64,000 nucleotides of DNA from Acidobacteriota bacterium (GTDB lineage Bacteria > Acidobacteriota > Terriglobia > Acidiferrales > UBA7541), in contig PLUM01000097.1 in the NCBI GenBank assembly GCA_003165465.1, positions 1 through 64,000 on the forward strand, given 5' to 3'. The notes under the pieces were generated by a model, which worked only from the letters and a program-made list of their open reading frames with translations, made no database searches and was not told the DNA's origin. Every line of letters starts with the position of its first letter. Position 1 is the stretch's first letter. This document shows, in pieces, positions 7,833 to 18,288 of the stretch. The position numbers and the translations under genes were made by a program.

Positions 7833-8147
7833 TTAATTTTTGCTCGCAACCAGCTCGTCCGAGAAAACGCCTTGGAACCGGCGCTTTTCGTCCCGGTCGT
7901 GCAGCAAGACCACCGGAGCAATTCGCAGCGAATGACGGCACGAACGGCACGCCGCCATTTCCCCTTGCAAGTCCTGCAGGAAACCATCGGTGAAATGGTA
8001 CTGGTCCGGCGCACGTCGCGCCTGCTTTTCGCCGCGCTCCCCGCAATACGGACAGGCATATTCCAGTGTGTCTTCTTGCGGGTCGCGGCCTATGGCGGCC
8101 CAGCCCGTATAACGAACCCCAACAGCCTCTTTTGAAGGAGAACGCAT
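7833..8147 (-). CDS. Small zinc-ribbon protein of unknown function
   Basis: A 104-residue protein with two Cys pairs, CPYC at about residue 32 and CRSC at about residue 67, spaced as in a zinc ribbon. The segment between them, DQYHFTDGFLQDLQGEM, is polar. There is no signal peptide or membrane segment. The ATG at 8147 is chosen over the longer frame to 8177 because GAGGT lies 9 bases upstream. A strong terminator-like hairpin follows the stop, which supports a real transcription unit. Function is not recognised; nucleic-acid or protein binding is a guess from the fold. Confidence 0.6.
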   Translation of the reverse strand: MRSPSKEAVGVRYTGWAAIGRDPQEDTLEYACPYCGERGEKQARRAPDQYHFTDGFLQDLQGEMAACRSCRHSLRIAPVVLLHDRDEKRRFQGVFSDELVASKN

Positions 8148-8313
8148 AATTTTTCTACCTCGCCTTCGAGCCCCCAAAAATATGGAAACTGATTATGAGA
8201 TGCACGAACAGAGGAAATTGGTGCATGAAAAGGAATATTCTTTAATACATTGATAATAAATGACTTATAGTTTAGTGCTGCGACACCGGTGACCTTGGTT
8301 TCAGCCGGTTCCG

Positions 8314-8376
8314 TTGCGCCCGCCTTTAGGCGGGCATGGTGCCTGCAAGCACATGCCCACCTGAAAGCGAGCGCCA
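8314..8376. repeat. Diverged REP pair, GCGCCCGCC type
   Basis: GCGCCCGCCTTTAGGCGGGC and an imperfect inverse (GCCCACCTGAAAGCGAGCGC) flank CATGGTGCCTGCAAGCACATG, itself palindromic. It is related to the element at 16494-16558. The rest of 8148-8442 shows no gene. Confidence 0.6.
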
Positions 8377-8442
8377 CAGGGTTATCCTGCTCGTGGAAAT
8401 CCCTCCTGCAACGGCGCCGGAACGCAAAATCCCGAACGGAAA

Positions 8443-8991
8443 TCAGAAGCGCAGGACGATACCCGTGGAATAGCGGAAATTGTTCCACGTTACCTGGTTG
8501 GTCGAGGTCGGAATGCGCGTCAGCAGGTAATCGATCTGACCGAGGCGAATTGCCAGGTGGCGCGTCGCGTTCCAATCGAGTCCGGCTCCGGGGCTAATGG
8601 CCAGTGTGTAGGCGTTAAATGTGGTTTGGTTGAAGCCAGGTGTGGTATGCGTGACTCCGGCAAGAACCTGCACGAAAGGAGAAAATTTCCCTAGGCGAAA
8701 GGGTGAAATTTTAGGCCCAAGCATATAGGTCATCGCGGTCCCGTCCACGTCCGTGCCGTTAATCGATGAGACGTGAATGCCTCCCACTTCGGCGACGAGG
8801 CTGGCCCAACTGGTGACGTTCAATGCGATGGACCCTACGCCTCCATTGGCGTTGAACGAGGAAGTTGCGATGCCGGGGCCCGTATGAAGGAAGGAATATC
8901 CGGCAAACATATCGATTTTGGAGCTATCCTGCGCGGCCGCGCTAACGCTGACCAGAAACAGCAGCCCTAAAAGACACAGTGCTTTGCGCAT
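8443..8991 (-). CDS. Small outer-membrane beta-barrel protein
   Basis: A 182-residue secreted protein. The signal peptide (MRKALCLLGLLFLVSVSAAAQ) is cut after about residue 21. The body alternates hydrophobic and polar residues in short strands: DMFAGYSFLHTGP near the N-terminus, SWASLVAEVGG, FSPFVQVLAGVTH, and a C-terminal strand ending in Phe (YSTGIVLRF), which is the usual barrel-insertion signal. This is the plan of eight-stranded OmpA/porin-like barrels common in Acidobacteriota. It is a single gene with no operon partner, preceded by GGAGAACG. The role is unknown; the barrel assignment rests on pattern, not on a named family. Confidence 0.75.
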   Translation of the reverse strand: MRKALCLLGLLFLVSVSAAAQDSSKIDMFAGYSFLHTGPGIATSSFNANGGVGSIALNVTSWASLVAEVGGIHVSSINGTDVDGTAMTYMLGPKISPFRLGKFSPFVQVLAGVTHTTPGFNQTTFNAYTLAISPGAGLDWNATRHLAIRLGQIDYLLTRIPTSTNQVTWNNFRYSTGIVLRF

Positions 8992-9171
8992 ATATTCGTT
9001 CTCCTTTATGAATTAATTTGGATGCCATGAATTTCCGCGCATCCGTGTGAACGAAATGGCGAGCCCCACCCTTAGGGATCCCACGCCGTCCGAAACAGGC
9101 CATCGTTGGAACCTTTACATCATGCTGAGATGCACTATTTTTGAGCAGCGGTTGCCCGCCCAGGAAAGAAT

Positions 9172-12090
<2,919 letters not shown>

Positions 12091-12197
12091 CAGCGATTCC
12101 CCTGTCCTAATGATCTTATCGCGAGCAAATTGGAAGGACCAGGCTGCGGGGTAGGCTAGCACGCACCGCAACGACGTTCAACTGTTCAGAGGTTTAT

Positions 12198-12277
12198 GTA
12201 GCACAGGCTGAAGCCTGTGTTCTTTTGACTTGAAATCGCGCAAAATTCAAAACCACACAGGCTGAAGCCTGTGCTAC
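12198..12277. repeat. REP pair, GTAGCACAGGC type
   Basis: Same family as 6395-6473. It lies between the divergent lipid-enzyme gene and the AhpD-like gene, so it occupies their shared upstream region rather than a 3' end. Confidence 0.9.
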
Positions 12278-12366
12278 CTACCCGCCCGATTTCCAGATTT
12301 CCGCCCGCCTGTTACACTGGCGCGGCACCGTCAATTTATGAATTGAGAGCGAAAAGGAGATCGCGC

Positions 12367-12900
12367 ATGGGAGTTGTAAATCCGCTGACGAAAGAGCAAG
12401 CCGCGCCGGAAGTGCAGGAAACATTTGAAAAGCTCGCCGGGCGTTCGGGAAAAGTGCCGAATATCTTCGCGACCATGGCGCACCGCCCCGCGGCGCTGAA
12501 CGCGTTTCTCCCCCTGTACAAGGCCGTCGTCAATGAGGGCACGGTTGAAGCCAAGTACAAGGAACTGGCGTACCTGCGCGCGTCGATGGTCAACGGATGC
12601 GAATACTGCACGCTCGCGCACCTCGCTTCGTCCAAACGCGCGGGCGTCACCCCAGAGCAAATCGCCGCACTGCCCTTTTATTCGCGCAGCACCCTATTCG
12701 ATGAAAAAGAAAAGGCCACGATCCTCTACGCCGACCGCATCACGCGCGGCGCCGCCGGCATGAGGACTCCCGCGCTGCAGGAATTGCGCAAGTTTTACGA
12801 CGAAGGACAAATCGTCGAGCTGACGCTGACCATCTGCATGGCCAATTTCACCAACCGTTTTAATGAGGCCCTGGAAATGATTCCCGACCTCGGAGTGTGA
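12367..12900 (+). CDS. Carboxymuconolactone decarboxylase / AhpD-like protein
   Basis: A 177-residue all-helical protein of the CMD family. The thioredoxin-like CXXC with following His (CEYCTLAH, about residues 79-86) is the peroxidase-type active site found in AhpD, where the two Cys reduce peroxides or recycle AhpC. The conserved Glu upstream of the Cys pair is present (YKELAYLRASMVNGC). True gamma-carboxymuconolactone decarboxylases lack this CXXC, so an antioxidant role is more likely. AAGGAG lies 7 bases before the ATG at 12367; the frame upstream to 12271 has no binding site. It is a single gene with no AhpC next to it. Confidence 0.85.
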   Translation: MGVVNPLTKEQAAPEVQETFEKLAGRSGKVPNIFATMAHRPAALNAFLPLYKAVVNEGTVEAKYKELAYLRASMVNGCEYCTLAHLASSKRAGVTPEQIAALPFYSRSTLFDEKEKATILYADRITRGAAGMRTPALQELRKFYDEGQIVELTLTICMANFTNRFNEALEMIPDLGV

Positions 12901-12926
12901 GGACCGGCAGTGGCGCGGGCTTTACA

Positions 12927-12996
12927 GGCTCGCCGTAGGGACACGGCAATGCCGTGCCCCTACAACCGTGAAGCCGGTAAAATGTGAAGTCATTCA
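12927..12996. repeat. 70-bp dispersed repeat containing the GGCACGGC palindrome
   Basis: The palindrome GTAGGGACACGGC / GCCGTGCCCCTAC plus about 40 flanking bases (to AAAATGTGAAGTCATTCA) is repeated at 61784-61853 with 65 of 70 positions identical. The shared unit therefore extends well beyond the hairpin. Confidence 0.8.
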
Positions 12997-13071
12997 GGGA
13001 CGGCGGGGGCGGCGCGTCCCGGCCATGCCGGAACGTGCGGCCTTACTGCTCGCGATGCCTGATTGCGGCGT

Positions 13072-13290
13072 TTACCGCTGGCGTCCGGGCATGCGGCCCA
13101 GCAGACGGTAGGTGCCCAGCGAACGGGGACGCATCCGCAGGCGCGAGGCCAGCGGCGGCGGAACATTGTGGAGCGGAGTGCTGCAATTGCTGCAGAGTTC
13201 TCCGCCGGAGTCGCCTGCCCGCAGCCAGTGGCCGCGAGCCGCGCACTCGGGATTAATGCATTGCACCGTCCATCCCGGCAAATATTGCAC
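13072..13290 (-). CDS. Small zinc-ribbon protein of unknown function
   Basis: A 72-residue protein beginning MQYLPGWTVQC. Two Cys pairs (C11-x4-C16 in CINPEC, and CSNC near residue 35) flank GHWLRAGDSGGEL, giving a zinc-ribbon layout. The basic, Pro-rich C-terminus (PPPLASRLRMRPRSLGTYRLLGR) could bind nucleic acid. A GTG start at 13290 is preceded by GGGAG at 6-7 bases; the long open frame upstream to 13548 is rejected because it runs through a REP palindrome. The family was not recognised. The gap 13291-13643 contains only that palindrome. Confidence 0.6.
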   Translation of the reverse strand: MQYLPGWTVQCINPECAARGHWLRAGDSGGELCSNCSTPLHNVPPPLASRLRMRPRSLGTYRLLGRMPGRQR

Positions 13291-13490
13291 GCTTTTCTCC
13301 CTCTGGAATGACGCGCTATTTTTCCCTTGGCGTTTCCGTTCGAATCCGTTCCACATCAACCCATCCGGTCCCCTGGACCGGAACACACACATAAAGTTGC
13401 CGGGAGTTTGCGCCGATGCACTTGTGGTGTCAAGAGAAAAGATACTATTCCTAGTGGTAGGGTTGCAGATGGACCGGAGCGGCGGAGGCC

Positions 13491-13518
13491 GTAGGGGCAC
13501 GGCATGCCGTGCCCCTAC
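13491..13518. repeat. GTAGGGGCACGGC palindrome
   Basis: A perfect palindrome, GTAGGGGCACGGCA / TGCCGTGCCCCTAC, in the gap between divergent small genes. It is the same element as at 22086-22112. Confidence 0.85.
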
Positions 13519-13643
13519 GGGCCGTGCCTCAGGGCGGCGACCGCGCACGCCGATATGTCCGGCGAAATCTTCTTTCCCGCTTTACAACGTTTCCGGCATT
13601 GCCCACAATCTGTGCTTCCATTGCGCGAATCGAAAGGACAGAA

Positions 13644-14165
13644 ATGTTTCGTATGCGGGCCGGAAAACGATGGGCGATGGCCGGTGCATTTTTCCTGCTG
13701 GCGGCTGCCTCTACAGTCCGCGCACAGCAGCAGCCGGCCGAAAGCAGGGATCCAAGCGCGCCCGCCGCGCCGCAGCCCGCCGGTAGCGCCTCTCCCTCGG
13801 ACGAAAAGAAAACATCCGTGGCCCACGATGCCGCGCATCCCATTGCGAAGGAGGAACACCGGTTTTGGGACCGCGAGAACGATTGGCTGTTCGCGGGAGT
13901 GGCCGCCGGGCGCGCTTCCGACTACGCTTCGACGCTCAATCTGCGCCGCCGCGGCATCGATGAGGCTTTTCTGACGAACTCAATTGTGGACAATCATCCG
14001 CTGTTCGCGGGGATCGAGGCGGCGGCCACCGTGACTTCCGTCGGCGTCTCCTACCTGTTCCATCGCACCGGGCACCATCGCCTGGAACGCTGGACTTCGG
14101 CCATACATATAGGGGTCGCGGTGGGCGGCTCGATCCGCAATTACGCGTTGAAAACGCCGCATTGA
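13644..14165 (+). CDS. Secreted hypothetical protein
   Basis: A 173-residue protein with a basic start and signal peptide (RWAMAGAFFLLAAASTVRAQQ). A low-complexity stretch rich in Ala, Pro and Ser covers about residues 28-65. The folded part begins HRFWDRENDWLFAGVAAGRASDYASTLNLRRRG and has two hydrophobic stretches (GIEAAATVTSVGVSYLFHR and IHIGVAVGGSIRNY) that could be membrane helices or barrel strands. Members of this kind, with FWDxxN and an Asp/Ser-rich helix, are often seen as lone envelope genes in Acidobacteriota, but I cannot name a family. The ATG at 13644 follows AAAGGA. Confidence 0.6.
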   Translation: MFRMRAGKRWAMAGAFFLLAAASTVRAQQQPAESRDPSAPAAPQPAGSASPSDEKKTSVAHDAAHPIAKEEHRFWDRENDWLFAGVAAGRASDYASTLNLRRRGIDEAFLTNSIVDNHPLFAGIEAAATVTSVGVSYLFHRTGHHRLERWTSAIHIGVAVGGSIRNYALKTPH

Positions 14166-14184
14166 TTCGTGCATCTGGTTTTAC

Positions 14185-14277
14185 AGGTTGCGGAAAAAGT
14201 GGCACAGACTTCAGCCTGTGTGTTTTTGATTTGTGGCAAGCGAAAATGAAAAGAACACAGGCTGAAGCCTGTGCCAC
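14185..14277. repeat. REP pair with a solo MITE terminus
   Basis: A GTGGCACAGAC / GTGCCAC REP pair occupies 14200-14277. Directly before it lies AGGTTGCGGAAAAAGT (14185-14200), identical in 16 bases to the terminal repeat of the MITE-like element at 51267-51407. No matching terminus is seen on the other side. Confidence 0.8.
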
Positions 14278-14426
14278 TCAAACCCTGCATTCCCAGAACC
14301 GCAATGCGTCACAATCAACTGACTAATTCCGAGGAGATGCACTTGCGCGCGCGCGGCTCGTTGCATCATACTCCGCGCGTTGCGCCCTTGTTCTTCCAGA
14401 GGCGCGGCATGGCCGGGGGAACACGT

Positions 14427-15785
14427 ATGATTCGCCGAAACAATCAAGCCGCGGCATTTCTCTCCGCATTTTTCGTTATTCTCGCGATCCTTTTGCTTTC
14501 CGCTCCGGCCAGCCGTGCGCAGCAGCCGCAGGCCGCCCCTCCCGCGCAGTCGTCCGCACAGTCCGCCGCCGCTCCCTCGCCTGCGGGACAAGTGCAAGGC
14601 TATACGCTTACTCCTGGCCAGGAGGCGCAAGCCATCACCTACGCGCGCGCCCGGCACGAACTTTATTTTCTCGATGTCGCCTACGGATTCCTTCTGCTCG
14701 TGCTCCTGTTGCAGCTTCGCGTCGCTCCTGCCTTCCGCGATTGGGCCACGCAATGGACCAGCAACGGCTTTGGGCAGATCGTGGTTTTTGCTCCATTGCT
14801 GCTCGTGACGATCGACGTTCTGAGCCTGCCCACGGCGATGTGGGAACACCACCTGGCGCTGCAATACCGGCAGTCGATTCAGGGATGGGAATCGTGGCTC
14901 GTGGATTGGGCCAAGGGCGAAGGCGTTGAAATCGCGATTGGCATTCTGATGGTGTGGATTTTGTTCGCGGTGATTCGCAAAAGCTCCCGCAACTGGTGGT
15001 TTTATTTTTGGCTGGCGGCCGTGCCGTTGATTATTCTGGGCGCGGTGATCGAGCCGCTGATTGTCGAGCCGCTCTTTTATAAATTCACGCCGCTGGCCAG
15101 CTCGCAGCCGCACCTCGCCGGGCGGATCGAGCAGGTGGTCGCGCGCGCAGGCCTGCAAATTCCGCAAAGCCGCATGTTTGAAATGAACGCGAGTACGAAG
15201 CGGAAGGACGTGAACGCCTACGCCTCCGGGCTTGGCGCAACCAAGCGCGTCGTCGTGTGGGATACGTCCATCCAGCGCATGAGCGAAGATGAAATCCTGT
15301 TCGTCTTCGGCCACGAAATGGGCCACTACGTTTTGGGTCACGTGCGCGACGGCATCCTGTTTTCCTGCGCCGTGCTTCTGCTTTTTCTCCAGCTCGCGTA
15401 TCGCGTCCTGCACTGGATGCTTGCGCGGTGGGGAGAAACGTGGGCGATTCGCGGCCCGGACGATCTCGCGTCGCTGCCGGTCCTGCTGCTTCTTCTGACG
15501 CTGTTCGGATTCCTGTTCACGCCCATTTCCAACGCATACAGCCGCCGGCTCGAACATCAAGCCGATCAGTACGGGCTCGAAGTGATTCACGGTTTGGTGC
15601 CCGCCGCGCCCGTGGTGGCGGCGCACGCGTTTCAAATCCTTGGCGAAGTCGATCTTGAGGAGCCGAATCCATCGGCCGCCGTGAAATTCTGGTTTTACAA
15701 TCATCCGCCGCTCGATGAGCGCATGCGTTTTGCGCAGACGTACGACCCGTGGTCCCAGGGCCGCGCGCCCGAATTTGTAAAGTAA
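14427..15785 (+). CDS. M48 family (Ste24-like) zinc metallopeptidase
   Basis: A 452-residue membrane protease. The HEXXH zinc motif is in VFGHEMGHYVLGH near residue 296, with a downstream Glu and Asp in RRLEHQADQYGLE as third ligand region. N-terminal signal or anchor is followed by an Ala/Pro/Gln-rich linker. Hydrophobic helices lie at about 90-110, 125-145, 170-190, 195-215, 310-330 and 350-370, the topology of Ste24/CAAX protease type I rather than soluble HtpX. The N-terminal M48 extension is present. In bacteria such enzymes act in membrane protein quality control; prenyl processing is not expected. The ATG at 14427 has GGGGGAA upstream; longer starts to 14271 run into the REP. Confidence 0.88.
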   Translation: MIRRNNQAAAFLSAFFVILAILLLSAPASRAQQPQAAPPAQSSAQSAAAPSPAGQVQGYTLTPGQEAQAITYARARHELYFLDVAYGFLLLVLLLQLRVAPAFRDWATQWTSNGFGQIVVFAPLLLVTIDVLSLPTAMWEHHLALQYRQSIQGWESWLVDWAKGEGVEIAIGILMVWILFAVIRKSSRNWWFYFWLAAVPLIILGAVIEPLIVEPLFYKFTPLASSQPHLAGRIEQVVARAGLQIPQSRMFEMNASTKRKDVNAYASGLGATKRVVVWDTSIQRMSEDEILFVFGHEMGHYVLGHVRDGILFSCAVLLLFLQLAYRVLHWMLARWGETWAIRGPDDLASLPVLLLLLTLFGFLFTPISNAYSRRLEHQADQYGLEVIHGLVPAAPVVAAHAFQILGEVDLEEPNPSAAVKFWFYNHPPLDERMRFAQTYDPWSQGRAPEFVK

Positions 15786-15821
15786 CCGGGGTAAACCCTA
15801 GCCGAAAAAAGGAGAACGTCG

Positions 15822-16481
15822 TTGAAAAATCGTATTCGTGAAATCGTGTTGCTCTCCGCGTTCCTGGCGTTTGCCGGGGCGCTTGCCGGGCTTCCGGCGC
15901 TGGCCCAGGATGAGACCGGGACGGTCTCGGCGGACGCCGAGCAAGCCACTTCGCCGGTGCGGACTCCGCATTCCTGGGGCGTGCCCGAAGGAAGAATGTT
16001 TCTTCCGCACAACTGGCTGCGCGGCTATGTGGATGTTTCTTTCGCCCCGCCGCACAATGAGCCGGACCTCGGCCGCTGCTCGCCGTCGAGCGCGACAATC
16101 ATATCTGCCGGAGGAGCCAACTCGAACTGCACTGCCTACGCGCGCTATCTCCTGGGCGGCTATCTGGAAATTCAGCCGTTCGGGAAAACTCTCGCGCGTC
16201 ACGTGTTCGTGTTCCTCACGCCCACCTTTTCATTTGGGAGTAATGTGCCGCAATTCACGTACACGTGGGCGGTCAATGGAATTGCCTTTGAACGTGCGGT
16301 CGGAGTCGGCATCGAGCTGCCCAAGAATTTCGAGTTTCGCGTGACGCAGCATCAGGTGGACTGGCTGGGAAAATACAACAATACTGTCGGCCTCGCCGAC
16401 CTTGGTACCTCAGGGCCCTATGGGCTCTACACAACTATCGGCGCGCGCTGGTATTTCGGCGGCTACGGCCGTGCGCGCTAA
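15822..16481 (+). CDS. Secreted protein, probable outer-membrane barrel
   Basis: A 219-residue protein with a TTG start at 15822, preceded by AAAAGGAG at normal spacing. A signal peptide (IVLLSAFLAFAGALAGLPALAQ) ends near residue 29. After a polar linker come short amphipathic strands with many aromatics (NWLRGYVDVSFAPP, YARYLLGGYLEIQPFG, HVFVFLTPTFSFG, FEFRVTQHQVDWLG, GLYTTIGARWYFGGY). The C-terminal strand is aromatic but ends GYGRAR. Two Cys (near 88 and 106) may form a disulfide. The family is not recognised; barrel topology is inferred. It starts 37 bases after the M48 gene on the same strand and may share its transcript. Confidence 0.65.
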   Translation: MKNRIREIVLLSAFLAFAGALAGLPALAQDETGTVSADAEQATSPVRTPHSWGVPEGRMFLPHNWLRGYVDVSFAPPHNEPDLGRCSPSSATIISAGGANSNCTAYARYLLGGYLEIQPFGKTLARHVFVFLTPTFSFGSNVPQFTYTWAVNGIAFERAVGVGIELPKNFEFRVTQHQVDWLGKYNNTVGLADLGTSGPYGLYTTIGARWYFGGYGRAR

Positions 16482-16493
16482 ACACGGAAAGTT

Positions 16494-16558
16494 GTAACGC
16501 TCACCTTCAGGCGAGCATGTGCTCGCATCCACTATGCCCGCCTGAAGGCGGGCGCTAC
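16494..16558. repeat. REP pair, CACCTTCAGGCGAGC type
   Basis: An imperfect pair with GTAAC and GCTAC feet and CTTCAGGCG / CGCCTGAAG arms around GAGCATGTGCTC. It is related to 8314-8376. Confidence 0.65.
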
Positions 16559-16653
16559 ACAGCCGTTCGAAATTGAAGCTGCTCACGGACTCGTTGCTGG
16601 TGCGTTCCGCGTCCAATCGCCCGCCTCAGGCATGGTAAAGTAGCGCCCGCCCC

Positions 16654-17136
16654 ATGGCGCGCATGGACACATCGGTGCAGATCGCGGCCACTGCGGAAGT
16701 GGTGTTTGCATTTTTCGTGCCGCAGCGGATGCCGTATTGGTATGGCGCGGAGATGCAAGCGTGCTTTGAGGTGCAGGACGGCGCGGCGGATTTTGCCATC
16801 GCGCGAAAGGTGCGCATCACGGGAACGTTGGGCAAGCGCGAAGTTTCGCACACGGCTGTGGTGACGGCGCTGGAGCAGGCGCGCGTGTTCGAATGGCGAT
16901 TCAGGGACCGCTACGGCGTTCAAGGGCTGGAGCGCTGGGAACTGGAGCGAATGGGCGAGATTTCCGCCACCCAGAGCGCGCCAAAAACCGTGGTGCGGAT
17001 GCGCAGCGACTACACAATGCCCGGCCTGCTGGGCAAGGCGATGGACTGGCTCGTGACGCGCCACGCCGTCGAGCGACGCAATCAAAATTATCTGGCGCGC
17101 CTCAAACGCTACGCGGAACACGGGGAGGTAGAATAA
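16654..17136 (+). CDS. SRPBCC family (START-like) protein
   Basis: A 160-residue protein with the helix-grip layout: beta strand and helix at the N-terminus (SVQIAATAEVVFAFFVPQRMPYWYG), a run of beta strands (VRITGTLGKREVSHTAVVTAL, ARVFEWRFRDRYGVQGLERWELE), and the long C-terminal helix that closes the hydrophobic cavity. Members bind hydrophobic ligands or act as cyclases/chaperones. There is no signal peptide. It precedes the CPBP protease gene by 3 bases, so the two are almost certainly cotranscribed and perhaps work at the membrane together. The ligand is unknown. Confidence 0.75.
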   Translation: MARMDTSVQIAATAEVVFAFFVPQRMPYWYGAEMQACFEVQDGAADFAIARKVRITGTLGKREVSHTAVVTALEQARVFEWRFRDRYGVQGLERWELERMGEISATQSAPKTVVRMRSDYTMPGLLGKAMDWLVTRHAVERRNQNYLARLKRYAEHGEVE

Positions 17137-17139
17137 TTT

Positions 17140-18081
17140 ATGACGCTTGAACCAACTCCCGAAAGCACGCCGCCTGAGCCGCAAGCTCCGCTCGGGCCGG
17201 CTGCGGACCTCACCCGCGCCGCGAGAACCGTTTTTTGGAATGAGCGCGAGTTCCGGGCGGGATGGCGTCTCCTGGTTTACGTCCTCTTAGTGTCACTATT
17301 TACCGTGGCCGGAGCCTTCCTGGCGAGGGCTCTGCATATTCCGCACCCCACGCGCACGGGCTTCACAGCCACGTCCTTGCTCGCTCAGGAGGGAGCCGGA
17401 ATCATCGCGGTGCTCGCCGCCGCGGCAATCATGGCATTGCTCGAAACCCGGCCATTTCGCGTCTACGGCCTGCCGTTCACCGGCGCGTTCGGCGCGCGTT
17501 TCTGGCAAGGCCTGGCGTGGGGAATCGCGATGATCGCGGGGACTATGCTTCCGATTCGCGCGCTCGGCGGATTTTCCTTCGGCGAACTTGCGTTGCACGG
17601 TCCGGCGCTGTGGGGCTACGCGGCGCTATGGAGCGTGGTGTTTCTTTGTGTCGGCTTCTATGAGGAATTTCTGTTTCGCGGCTACACGCAATTCACGCTC
17701 GCCACGGGCATGGGGTTCTGGCCGGCGGCCACGATGCTTTCCGCCGCGTTTGGCGCGGTTCATCTCAGCAACGGCGGCGAGGACAAAGTTGGCGCGATCA
17801 GCGTGTTTGTGATTGCAATGTTTTTCTGCCTGACGCTGCGGCGCACCGGCAACCTGTGGTTCGCCGTGGGACTACACGCGGCCTTCGACTGGGGCGAAAC
17901 GTTTCTGTTTTCCGTGCCGGACAGCGGCCTTGTCGCGCCCGGCCATTTGCTGAATTCCGCTCTTCACGGTCCCGCGTGGCTCACGGGCGGCACGGTCGGC
18001 CCCGAGGGCAGCGTCATAAATTTCGTGGTCGTGGCGCTGGCCGCCGCGATTTTCGCGCGCGTCTATCCCGCAAAAGTTTGA
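17140..18081 (+). CDS. CPBP family glutamic-type intramembrane protease
   Basis: A 313-residue multi-spanning membrane protein of the Abi/CAAX (Rce1-like) family. The catalytic motifs are present in order: EEFLFRG near residue 175 (EExxxR), FGAVHLSN near 204-211, and a His-x3-Asp type motif GLHAAFDW near 245. About eight hydrophobic helices are visible, beginning at residue 43. The N-terminal 35 residues are Pro/Glu-rich and cytoplasmic. Bacterial members cut membrane substrates or confer bacteriocin self-immunity; eukaryotic relatives process CAAX proteins. It is co-directional with the SRPBCC gene and 3 bases behind it. Confidence 0.85.
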   Translation: MTLEPTPESTPPEPQAPLGPAADLTRAARTVFWNEREFRAGWRLLVYVLLVSLFTVAGAFLARALHIPHPTRTGFTATSLLAQEGAGIIAVLAAAAIMALLETRPFRVYGLPFTGAFGARFWQGLAWGIAMIAGTMLPIRALGGFSFGELALHGPALWGYAALWSVVFLCVGFYEEFLFRGYTQFTLATGMGFWPAATMLSAAFGAVHLSNGGEDKVGAISVFVIAMFFCLTLRRTGNLWFAVGLHAAFDWGETFLFSVPDSGLVAPGHLLNSALHGPAWLTGGTVGPEGSVINFVVVALAAAIFARVYPAKV

Positions 18082-18140
18082 TTGAATATTCTGTTCTCAA
18101 TTTTTATTCTACATCGAAAAGCTGCGCGGAGCGATTCCAA

Positions 18141-18219
18141 TAGCACAGGCTTCAGCCTGTGTTCTTTTGATTTTAGCTTGACGCAAATCAAAACCACACA
18201 GGCTGAAGCCTGTGCCACT
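18141..18219. repeat. REP pair, TAGCACAGGC type
   Basis: Same family as 6395-6473, with one foot TAGC and the other GCCAC, between the CPBP and VWFA genes. Confidence 0.88.
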
Positions 18220-18288
18220 AAAAACATCCCAATCGACGGCCAACGCACAGAAGCGTTTTTGCTTCCAAGAGAGTAGAATGGCAGAGAA

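Noticed and set aside
12271-12366. N-terminal extension of the AhpD-like protein
   Set aside because: The extra codons follow no ribosome site and start inside the REP region, while AAGGAG stands before the ATG at 12367.
13291-13548. Longer N-terminus for the 72-residue zinc-ribbon protein
   Set aside because: It would translate a REP palindrome; the GTG at 13290 has a good Shine-Dalgarno and begins a compact domain.
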